From Ruminococcaceae bacterium UBA5391 (GTDB taxonomy: Bacteria > Bacillota > Clostridia > Oscillospirales > Acutalibacteraceae): a stretch of 26,485 bases of DNA. The position numbers and the translations under genes are program-made. The notes beneath the pieces are model-generated. The model made no database searches and was not told where the DNA came from. It saw only the letters and a program-made list of their open reading frames with translations. The number at the start of each line of letters is the position of its first letter. Position 1 is the stretch's first letter. Below, one piece after another: positions 8,005 through 14,287 of this stretch. The stretch lies in NCBI GenBank assembly GCA_002410755.1, contig DHOL01000053.1, forward strand, positions 1 to 26,485. Direction: 5' to 3'.

Positions 8005-8811
8005 CTATCCGTTCATCTTGTCTTCGCCTGCTTTTACAAAAAGAAGCTCCGTACCTGCGGAGTGGATTGCGGACTTAATCTGCTCGCTGATTTCCACCCT
8101 GCTGTCGGTAATGATATGGCCGACCTGGCCGAGGTCAAGGAACTTATAAAAAGACTCTTTATCGAATTTAGTGCTGTCGGCAACAACATAGACATCGCTT
8201 GCATGCCCGGCAAGGCAGGCAGAAAACTCCCCTTCCTCCTCGTTCCACATCATGAGGCCACCCGTCGAAATGGAAGTAACGCCAAGGAAAGCCTTGTCAG
8301 CGGTAAAGCGGCTCAGATTGGAAAGTGCCACTGTTCCGTTGGCCTGTGCGGTAACGGCATTCAGTACTCCGCCGATGAAAATAATTTTCCCGGTAAAGTC
8401 ATTGTGACGCAGCTTCTCTACAAGGATACCTGCGGTATTTAAGGAATTTGTAAGGAATGTCACGTTCTTCAGCCCACAGACGGCCCGGGCAATCTCCTCT
8501 GTTGTCGCACCGTAGTCCAGCGCAACAATATCGCCGTCCTCGATAAGCCCGGCGGCATACTGCCCGATCTCCCTTTTGGACTCGGAGTTCTGCTTTACCC
8601 GGATTTCATAGTCCTGTTCCCGTGCCGGATGCCTTAGCGCAATCGCGCCTCCATGCACCTTGCGGAGCTTTCCGTCCCGGCTCAGCTCATTCAGGTCACG
8701 CCGGATTGTCTCTGACGAGACACCGAACGCCTCGACCAGCTCTTTGATATGGACTGCACCTTCATGGGAAAGCTGTTCCAGAATCTTTCCCTTGCGTTCA
8801 TCTGCAAACAT
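8005..8811 (-). CDS. DeoR-family transcriptional repressor
   Basis: A 268-residue regulator with the standard DeoR layout. The N-terminal helix-turn-helix (about 5-57) contains HIKELVEAFGVSSETIRRDL and KLRKVHGGAI. A sensor domain related to ribose-5-phosphate isomerase (about 75-235) contains DYGATTEEIA and the VVADSTKFDK motif. Proteins of this family respond to phosphorylated sugars. The ATG at 8811 follows AAGGAGG; an upstream extension to 8877 is less likely. The gene sits between the TIM-barrel isomerase gene and the transporter gene. The intergenic region in front of it carries two identical 10-bp direct repeats 20 bp apart, a likely operator. This suggests that the locus is induced by a sugar-phosphate-like intermediate. 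Confidence 0.92.
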   Translation of the reverse strand: MFADERKGKILEQLSHEGAVHIKELVEAFGVSSETIRRDLNELSRDGKLRKVHGGAIALRHPAREQDYEIRVKQNSESKREIGQYAAGLIEDGDIVALDYGATTEEIARAVCGLKNVTFLTNSLNTAGILVEKLRHNDFTGKIIFIGGVLNAVTAQANGTVALSNLSRFTADKAFLGVTSISTGGLMMWNEEEGEFSACLAGHASDVYVVADSTKFDKESFYKFLDLGQVGHIITDSRVEISEQIKSAIHSAGTELLFVKAGEDKMNG

Positions 8812-8877
8812 GGGTAGAACCTCCTTAAATGTTTCACCCACTGGTATAATACCACACTTACGTCTATAATGAAACAC

Positions 8878-8907
8878 TTATTTATGTTGTTTTATATTTA
8901 TTTATGT
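8878..8907. promoter_or_regulatory. Direct-repeat operator candidate for the DeoR repressor
   Basis: TTATTTATGT occurs at 8878-8887 and again at 8898-8907, two identical copies exactly 20 bp apart on the same face of the helix, with a partial third copy (TTATTT) at 8924. DeoR-family repressors often bind direct repeats. A palindrome GGTATAATACC lies at about 8843-8853 closer to the gene. Confidence 0.5.
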
Positions 8908-8923
8908 GTTTTTCCATGTAAAC

Positions 8924-9685
8924 TTATTTTTTCCGGGCATGCATCAGGCCAAGGAGCGTCTGTGTTTCCTGCGAAAGCGATTCGATCCGGTCGTCATACA
9001 GGAATTCAAGGATCAGCGCATGGGGACTGCCGTTGTCAAGCGCCGCAAGGTATTTTTCCCATTGAATCTTTTGGCTGCCAAGTGGGTAGTGCCGGTTGCC
9101 TTCCATGCTGAAGACATGGATATTAGTAACAAAAGGGGCAAGGGCGTGCGCTGCGGCAAGATTGTAGGTTTCGTCTTTCAGCTCGTTTGGCTGCCAGTAC
9201 ATACGCATGGACGGGTGGTTTACATTTTCCAGGTAGTGCTTTGCGCCCTTCCAGTTGTCCGTAACTGTATGGTTATGGCATTCGAGCGAAAGGACAATTC
9301 CATTTTCCGCAGCCTTTTCCGCAAGACGCCTTCCTTCGGCAATCAGACCGGACCATTCATCCGGCAAAAGCTCAGCAGAGCCTTTCGAGCCGCCCCAGAC
9401 GCGGACATTCTGCACCCCAAGTTCCGCGGCGCTTGCAAGCACCCGGCTGAACTCATCTTCCGCGGCCTGTGCCCCCAGGCGGTAATAGCTGCCATAAGAA
9501 AGGACTTTTAGGCCTGCGGCCTCAGTCTTGCGGCGCACTTCACGAGCGAGAGTGATATTGCCCGCCGGCACATGCACATCGCTGCCCCATTCAATGCCGT
9601 CAAGGCCTGCGGCTGCCGACGCTGCAATAATTTCTTCCACACTTTTGCTGCGGAATGAAACAGAGGCGATTCCAGATTCCATCAT
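8924..9685 (-). CDS. Sugar phosphate isomerase/epimerase-like TIM-barrel protein
   Basis: A 253-residue protein of the xylose-isomerase-like TIM-barrel superfamily (AP_endonuc_2 fold). Visible barrel elements are the N-terminal GIASVSFRSKSVEEII, GLDGIEWGSDVHVP after the first helix, LSLECHNH with a likely metal-binding Glu and His, MRMYWQPNE, and NIHVFSMEGNRHYPLG. The C-terminal HALILEFLYDD supplies a final acidic residue. Two ATGs (9685, 9682) follow an AAAGGGG site, and I use the first. It is the first gene of the minus-strand group with DeoR, transporter and PHP genes and has a good promoter at 9754-9782. Likely a cytosolic isomerase, epimerase or dehydratase for a sugar derivative; the reaction cannot be stated from sequence alone. 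Confidence 0.85.
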   Translation of the reverse strand: MMESGIASVSFRSKSVEEIIAASAAAGLDGIEWGSDVHVPAGNITLAREVRRKTEAAGLKVLSYGSYYRLGAQAAEDEFSRVLASAAELGVQNVRVWGGSKGSAELLPDEWSGLIAEGRRLAEKAAENGIVLSLECHNHTVTDNWKGAKHYLENVNHPSMRMYWQPNELKDETYNLAAAHALAPFVTNIHVFSMEGNRHYPLGSQKIQWEKYLAALDNGSPHALILEFLYDDRIESLSQETQTLLGLMHARKK

Positions 9686-9753
9686 CAAAAAAGTCCCCTT
9701 TCAATTTGCTTTCCCTTTTACGAAAAAGCATTTTGTGTCATTTCTTCTTCTCT

Positions 9754-9782
9754 ATTGTAATAGAATCAGATGAAAATGTCTA
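9754..9782 (-). promoter_or_regulatory. Promoter of the isomerase-deoR-MFS-PHP group
   Basis: Minus-strand TAGACA (9782 to 9777), a 17-base spacer and TACAAT (9759 to 9754), each one base off consensus. It points to the isomerase start at 9685. Confidence 0.6.
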
Positions 9783-9890
9783 AGCAACTTCAGCTTTATT
9801 TCCACACGTTTGGAACGCAGAAAAGCACAAAAACGCTCAAAAAGCCAAATAATATGTCATTTTTATATCCTGTTTCTGCGGAATCTGCGG

Positions 9891-9944
9891 TATAATGGTA
9901 TTAAAAAACCGGCAGAAAAGCAGCCGGCAGCCCTTGATAGGGCT
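9891..9944 (+). promoter_or_regulatory. -10 box and two leader hairpins before the MBL-fold gene
   Basis: A TATAAT at 9891-9896 has only a weak -35 region. The expected 5' leader then forms two adjacent stem-loops: CCGGC (9909-9913) with GCCGG (9923-9927), and AGCCCT (9929-9934) with AGGGCT (9939-9944). The second ends just before the AAAGGA ribosome binding site at about 9948-9953. They could stabilise the mRNA or modulate initiation. No known riboswitch was recognised. Confidence 0.45.
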
Positions 9945-9963
9945 CGGAAAGGAACATGGATCA

Positions 9964-10812
9964 ATGAATCTTCAGTTTCTAGGCACCGCCGCTTCAGAAG
10001 GCTGGCCCGCACCATTTTGCAGTTGCAAATATTGTGAGGAGGCGCGCCGTCTCGGCGGGAAAAACCTGCGTTCCCGCTCACAGAGCATTGTAGACGGTCG
10101 TCTGCTGATCGATTTTCCGGCCGACACCTACTGGCACAGCATCCGCTTTGGCGTGCATCTTGAAAAAGTTGAGCATCTGCTCATCACGCATTCCCATGAA
10201 GACCACCTTTACCCAATCGGCTTTATCAACAAAGTTCCGCCTTATGCGCACGGCGTATCCGGTGATGACATGCCTCCGCTCCATATTTACGGGAATGAGA
10301 CCGTTGTCGGCCGGATCGAATCTGCCATGCGCTTCAACTATGGCCCGGGCGGAGACGCGGTATGGCAGCCTTACCTCAAGCTGCATACGATTCATCCGTT
10401 TGGGCAGTTCTTTGCAGAGGGATATAGCATCACGCCTCTCCCCTGTAACCATATGTCAACCGAGCAGGCGTTGATTTTCTTGATTGAGGGCGGCGGGAAG
10501 CGGTTGTTATATGCCCATGACACCGGGCCGCTCCTCACTGAAACCCTCAGTTTCCTGAAAGGGAAAAAGCTGGACGCCGCAACACTGGACTGCACAATGG
10601 GTGCAGGCGGCCTTTCTACCTGTCATATGGATTTCCAGCAGGACCTCGATTTGCGCCGCTGGATGCTGGAAAACGGATGTGCCGACGAAAAGACCGTCTT
10701 TGTTGCCAACCACTTTTCCCACAATGGCACAGCCGTATATGACAAGATGGTTGAGATTGCAAAAGGCACCGGCTTCCTGATTTCTTATGACGGGATGTCC
10801 ATAACATTCTAA
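9964..10812 (+). CDS. PhnP-like metallo-beta-lactamase-fold hydrolase
   Basis: A 282-residue metal-dependent hydrolase. It opens with MNLQFLGTAAS and a cysteine cluster, FCSCKYCEEAR (Cys19, Cys21, Cys24), as in PhnP-type proteins, where an extra structural zinc is bound. The core motif THSHEDH (75-81) supplies His76, His78, Asp80 and His81. A later HDTG and the C-terminal ANHFSHNG complete the metal site. The ATG at 9964 has AAAGGA upstream. PhnP itself cleaves 5-phosphoribosyl 1,2-cyclic phosphate; the presence of a PHP enzyme and an organophosphate-type transporter on the divergent side makes a cyclic or diester phosphate substrate plausible here too. It is 48 bases upstream of a membrane protein gene with no terminator between, so the two are probably co-transcribed. 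Other small-molecule or tRNA-related MBL functions remain possible. Confidence 0.85.
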   Translation: MNLQFLGTAASEGWPAPFCSCKYCEEARRLGGKNLRSRSQSIVDGRLLIDFPADTYWHSIRFGVHLEKVEHLLITHSHEDHLYPIGFINKVPPYAHGVSGDDMPPLHIYGNETVVGRIESAMRFNYGPGGDAVWQPYLKLHTIHPFGQFFAEGYSITPLPCNHMSTEQALIFLIEGGGKRLLYAHDTGPLLTETLSFLKGKKLDAATLDCTMGAGGLSTCHMDFQQDLDLRRWMLENGCADEKTVFVANHFSHNGTAVYDKMVEIAKGTGFLISYDGMSITF

Positions 10813-10860
10813 ACTTTCCTCTGTCCGGAAGCTAAAACCACCTGAAACGGAGGTACCCTA

Positions 10861-11724
10861 ATGAAAAGCAGAAAAATACAGCGCTGGGACCGCCGCCGCG
10901 ATATGCGGAAGGCCATCCGCATGGAAATGAGAGAACACAGGAGCGCATTCGCAATTTACTCCATTCTGCGTCTTCTTGTGATTTTTACCATGCTCCGCCA
11001 AATTTACCTTAAAAACTATGAAAGCGTCTTTATGTGCGTGCTGACGCTGCTGCTGCTCATCGTGCCGAGCTTCGTGCAGGTAAACTTCCATATTGAGGTA
11101 CCGAACACACTGGAAATTCTCACTATGCTGTTCATTTTTTCAGCGGAAATTCTCGGGGAAATCAATGAATTCTATGTCAAGATTCCATTCTGGGATACCA
11201 TTCTCCATACAATCAACGGCTTTATCGCGGCGGCAATCGGGCTTTCATTTGTTGTCTTGCTGAATAATGATGCCCGGATTATGTTCCACCTTTCTCCGAT
11301 TTTCGCAGCTATTATTGCATTCTGTTTCTCCATGACGGTCGGCGTGCTTTGGGAATTCTTCGAGTTCGGCATGGATTTTGTCTTTCACACGGATATGCAG
11401 AAAGATACGGTTATAACATCTATTTCCAGTGTCCTCCTGAACCCGAGCGGCCACAATTCCCCTGTCACCATCGAAAATATCCGCAGTACGGCGGTGAACG
11501 GGAAGGATCTTGGCATCCAAGGTTATCTGGATATTGGTCTGATTGACACCATGAAAGATCTTTTTGTAAACTTTATTGGGGCACTCGTGTTCTCCATCTT
11601 TGGCTATTTTTATGTAAAGCGGCATGGTAAGGGAAAAGTGGTCGAGCGGTTTCTCCTTACCAGGAAAAAGCCTGAAAAAGATTACCTGAACCTGATTGAG
11701 CATAAAGAAAAAATAAAGGCCTGA
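10861..11724 (+). CDS. Polytopic membrane protein, DUF2238/YjdF-like
   Basis: A 287-residue integral membrane protein of unknown function. A basic N-terminus (residues 1-25) is followed by about six hydrophobic segments. Between them lie conserved-looking polar motifs: WDTILHTINGF, WEFFEFGMDF, and a soluble loop of about 50 residues (TDMQKDTV to IDTMKDLFVNFIG) before the last helix. The tail is charged. The WDTxxH and GVLWEFFEFxxD motifs recall the DUF2238 (YjdF) group, an assignment made from memory of the pattern. GGAGG lies eight bases before the ATG. It follows the MBL-fold gene, probably in the same transcript, and ends at a strong terminator (11732-11772). No role can be assigned. Confidence 0.75.
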   Translation: MKSRKIQRWDRRRDMRKAIRMEMREHRSAFAIYSILRLLVIFTMLRQIYLKNYESVFMCVLTLLLLIVPSFVQVNFHIEVPNTLEILTMLFIFSAEILGEINEFYVKIPFWDTILHTINGFIAAAIGLSFVVLLNNDARIMFHLSPIFAAIIAFCFSMTVGVLWEFFEFGMDFVFHTDMQKDTVITSISSVLLNPSGHNSPVTIENIRSTAVNGKDLGIQGYLDIGLIDTMKDLFVNFIGALVFSIFGYFYVKRHGKGKVVERFLLTRKKPEKDYLNLIEHKEKIKA

Positions 11725-11731
11725 CAGGACA

Positions 11732-11772
11732 AAAAGCCGGGGCTGTGCTGTTTTGCACAAGCCCCGGCTTTT
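11732..11772. terminator. Strong bidirectional terminator
   Basis: AAAAGCCGGGGCT and AGCCCCGGCTTTT pair perfectly, with an inner GTGC/GCAC stem around TGTTTT. It has T-runs in both directions and lies between the convergent membrane protein and HAAS/DUF4097 genes. Confidence 0.92.
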
Positions 11773-11792
11773 GCTTTGGCAGAAGCGCCCTT

Positions 11793-12773
11793 TCAGGTGC
11801 TCTGCTGCAGGAATCTAATATCAATGCGTGCATTGCTGGTATGGACATTCATAGACTTTTTCTGGTCCGGATAGACAAGCTCCGGTGGCAAAGTACTGGA
11901 ACCGTTGCTTGTATGGCTGCGGACCGCATACTCGCGCATGTCTCCAAAGACTGTGCCCCGGATGGAACCATTGCTGGAAGCAAAATCATACTGGTCAGAG
12001 CTTACACTTTGCACGAACATTCCGCTGTTGCAAGTGCGGAGGGTCAGCCCGTCCGGGAATGTGCAGGATTCGGCGCTGATGCGTCCATTGCTGGTTTGGA
12101 CGGTACAGTTGCTGCCGTAGAGATTATGGATAATTACAGCCCCGTTGGAAGTTTTGGCGTTAAGGGTACCGCACTCAAAGTTGCTGAGGGATATCTGGCC
12201 GTTGGAACTCTCCAGTCTAACATGGCTTAGTTTTCCAAGACCGGAAGCGCCGATACGCGCATTGGAAGTGGAAGCGCTAAGCGCGCCATGAAAGGATTCA
12301 GGGATATCCAGTACGATTTTATGCTGCTCCCGGGAAAAGAAAATGTGCCAGTGAAAAATGGCATACAGCACTGTTTGACGGAAAGTAAAAATACCGTCCT
12401 GTTCGCTTATGCTGACGCGGTCGTTTTCCGCAGGCATAAAATGCACCTCAACTGGACCGGACGGAACCGGGCGGATTTCCAAAGCTATCTGGCGTGCGTC
12501 GATGATGATGCTCTGTACCGGGTTTTTCGCCGTATAGGTATTTTCTTCTTCCGATGGGATGGCTGCCTGCACAGTGGAACGGCTCTCTGCAAGAATCTGT
12601 GCAGCAATATCATACGGTTTGCCAAAGCTTTCAATCATCTTCTGCTCATCTTCCCCGTTTTCTATGCCGTCACAGATCATTTCCCGGTAATAATCAATCA
12701 CACGTCCGCGTTCTTCTTCATTCAGCGGTGCAAGCTCACGGGCAAGTTGCTGTAAAAATTCTTCTTGATTCAT
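11793..12773 (-). CDS. HAAS-domain (DUF1700-like) protein with DUF4097-type beta-repeat region
   Basis: A 326-residue protein. Residues 1-65 form a small helical HAAS-type domain (MNQEEFLQQLARELAPLNEEER, then DEQKMIESFGKPYDIAAQI), the usual partner of PadR regulators. Residues about 85-326 form a repetitive beta-region of the DUF4097 putative adhesin type. It contains eight short turns of the form [TS]xN[GA] (TSNARI, SSNGQI, TSNGAV, TSNGRI, SSNGSI and relatives) spaced roughly every 20 residues, as in a beta-helix. Most related proteins have membrane helices between these parts; none is seen here, so this one appears soluble. Its ATG overlaps the PadR stop in ATGA, which implies translational coupling. 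It probably acts in PadR-linked envelope-stress or signalling control, but the role is unproven. Confidence 0.8.
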   Translation of the reverse strand: MNQEEFLQQLARELAPLNEEERGRVIDYYREMICDGIENGEDEQKMIESFGKPYDIAAQILAESRSTVQAAIPSEEENTYTAKNPVQSIIIDARQIALEIRPVPSGPVEVHFMPAENDRVSISEQDGIFTFRQTVLYAIFHWHIFFSREQHKIVLDIPESFHGALSASTSNARIGASGLGKLSHVRLESSNGQISLSNFECGTLNAKTSNGAVIIHNLYGSNCTVQTSNGRISAESCTFPDGLTLRTCNSGMFVQSVSSDQYDFASSNGSIRGTVFGDMREYAVRSHTSNGSSTLPPELVYPDQKKSMNVHTSNARIDIRFLQQST

Positions 12774-13081
12774 TTTGATTCCTCCTCAACAAACTGATAG
12801 ATTCTTCGCATTTCCTCCGCTTCGCTTAGGAACTGCCTGACTTTTTCCTTGCCCTGCGGCTCAATGCGATAATATTTCCTAAGGCGCCCGTTATGCTCCT
12901 GGCTGAAAGTGGAAACGCAGTCTCCCGCTTCCAGCCGGCGCAGGATTGGGTACAGAGTAGATTCCGAGACTTCAATATATGGGGAAATGTCTCGGACGAT
13001 ACGGTACCCGTAGGAAGGCTCCCTCTGAAGCAGAGCAAGCACACAGATTTCAAGGACTCCCTTTTTTCGCTGAGTGTCCAT
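12770..13081 (-). CDS. PadR-family transcriptional regulator
   Basis: A 103-residue winged-helix repressor of PadR subfamily 2, of normal length. It shows the standard features GVLEICVLALLQREPSYGYR, SESTLYPILRRLEAGD, and the wing LRKYYRIEPQGKE, with a short C-terminal helix for dimerisation. The ATG at 13081 lies eight bases after AAGGAGG. A GTG at 13090 overlaps that site and is rejected. The stop overlaps the start of the HAAS/DUF4097 gene by four bases. A promoter (13121-13149) and an overlapping imperfect dyad (13109-13130) precede the gene, consistent with autorepression. Confidence 0.93.
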   Translation of the reverse strand: MDTQRKKGVLEICVLALLQREPSYGYRIVRDISPYIEVSESTLYPILRRLEAGDCVSTFSQEHNGRLRKYYRIEPQGKEKVRQFLSEAEEMRRIYQFVEEESK

Positions 13082-13108
13082 TTCTGTCACCTCCTTGTTA
13101 TGCCTTAT

Positions 13109-13130
13109 ACTATGCTATATATGATATAGT
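13109..13130. promoter_or_regulatory. Candidate PadR operator (imperfect dyad)
   Basis: A 22-bp element with outer arms ACTAT and ATAGT and a central TATATA; 16 of 22 positions are symmetric. It overlaps the -10 box of the padR promoter, which fits autoregulation. Related GCTATAT motifs continue to about 13139. Confidence 0.45.
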
Positions 13131-13149
13131 GCTATATGCTATTTGTCAA
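13121..13149 (-). promoter_or_regulatory. Promoter of the padR operon
   Basis: Minus-strand TTGACA (13149 to 13144), a 17-base spacer and TATCAT (13126 to 13121). Confidence 0.65.
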
Positions 13150-13181
13150 TAGCTTTTTCTTTTTTTATTTTTTCCCTTTTC

Positions 13182-13227
13182 AAAAAAATGTCCGCGCAAA
13201 GCACCGGAAAACCGGTGCACGCGCGGG
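13182..13227 (-). terminator. Terminator of the hydrolase-deacetylase operon
   Basis: On the minus strand CCGCGC...GCACCGG TTTT CCGGTGC...GCGCGG forms a long two-part stem. A run of seven T follows at 13188 to 13182. It closes the transcript that ends with the deacetylase gene and isolates the padR promoter. Confidence 0.88.
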
Positions 13228-13264
13228 CACACAAAGGCGAGGTTTAACTTAAAGAGAAAAAAAT

Positions 13265-14236
13265 CTATTTCAGTGCAGCAACAAGGGTGTGGCCGCTTTC
13301 TCCCCTGAAAATTCGCAGGCGCGGAATTTCCATCAGATTACAGCCTTTTGTATGCACTGCACTTTTCGTCGTGTAGCCAAAACTGAAATACCGGGCAGCA
13401 ACTGCCGCGACGTGTTCGTTAACTCCGCCGGAGGGGTAGCAGATTGCCCTGACCGGCTGCCCGGTTATCTGGGAGAGAATCTTCTGGGAATCACTGCATT
13501 CCCGGTTCAGCGTCTTGTCAGAAAGGCTGCACAAGTCGGTGTGTGAAACCGTATGTGACTCAATACGCACAAGACCGCTTGCAGACATCTCCCGAAGCAT
13601 GTCCGCCGTCAGATAGCCCGAACGGCCAACTGAGCCTGCAATCATGAAGATGGTTGCTTTTACATGGTATTTCTTAAGCAGCGGGAACATATTGGTATAA
13701 TTGTCCTCATAGCCGTCATCAAATGTAAGCATCACGCATTTTCGGGAAGAGTAGCCAAATTCGTCTGCAAATAGATATTCATATCCCGCCTTGTTTAGTG
13801 CCTTAAGTTGATCTTCAAATTCAGATGGGCGAAGAAAAAGATTTGTCAGGCTGGTAAACGGTTTCTCTTCAACCAGATGATACATGAGGACGGTGGGGGA
13901 GTATGGAGTGCGGGCGCTGTAGGAAGTGGAATGGACTGCGCCATCATCCGCAGTTTCCAATGCAGATGACAACGAAGGGGGGTTAGAAGGCGTCTGATGT
14001 ACCATTGCGTCTTCCGCAGACGGCACATTTCTGCTGATTGTCCCCTTCTGGCGGTATGATGCTGTATTTCTAGACGATGTCGTCGGATGCGTCACATGAG
14101 ATACCGTTCCGCCATATCCAGAGCATCCCGCCAAAAGGAAACAGCAAATCACCATGACACTGATTAGGAATTTGTCACATCTTCTCATAAGTCTTCTTCT
14201 CTTTCTGTTTTTCTGGAAAAAGCCGCACATATACAA
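13265..14236 (-). CDS. Polysaccharide deacetylase lipoprotein (NodB homology, CE4)
   Basis: A 323-residue exported enzyme. The N-terminus is very basic (KNRKRRR), then hydrophobic, with the lipobox LLAGC at Cys38. A Ser/Thr-rich linker follows to about residue 110. The NodB domain begins at PTVLMYHLVEE and contains the catalytic TFDDGYEDN (both Asp of the DD pair), the zinc-binding HTVSH, and a CYPSGG segment matching the YPxG motif. The C-terminus is complete. The start is uncertain: AAAAAGGAG lies eight bases before a TTG at 14236, giving the form listed. The ATGs at 14230 and 14188 also yield functional signal peptides. It lies 51 bases after the glycoside-hydrolase-like gene in the same transcript. 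Likely target: acetyl groups on a polysaccharide or peptidoglycan outside the membrane. Confidence 0.9.
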   Translation of the reverse strand: MYMCGFFQKNRKRRRLMRRCDKFLISVMVICCFLLAGCSGYGGTVSHVTHPTTSSRNTASYRQKGTISRNVPSAEDAMVHQTPSNPPSLSSALETADDGAVHSTSYSARTPYSPTVLMYHLVEEKPFTSLTNLFLRPSEFEDQLKALNKAGYEYLFADEFGYSSRKCVMLTFDDGYEDNYTNMFPLLKKYHVKATIFMIAGSVGRSGYLTADMLREMSASGLVRIESHTVSHTDLCSLSDKTLNRECSDSQKILSQITGQPVRAICYPSGGVNEHVAAVAARYFSFGYTTKSAVHTKGCNLMEIPRLRIFRGESGHTLVAALK

Positions 14237-14287
14237 GTCCTAGTCTCCTTTTTCTGCCGCCGGAAATGACAGTGGAAGAAAGAGATT

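Noticed and set aside
11817..12280. Recurring CCATTGCTGG-like sequence on the plus strand that could suggest a repeat array
   Set aside because: The copies are the complement of codons for the TSNG turns of the DUF4097 region; spacing and sequence vary, so it is neither a CRISPR array nor a DNA repeat.
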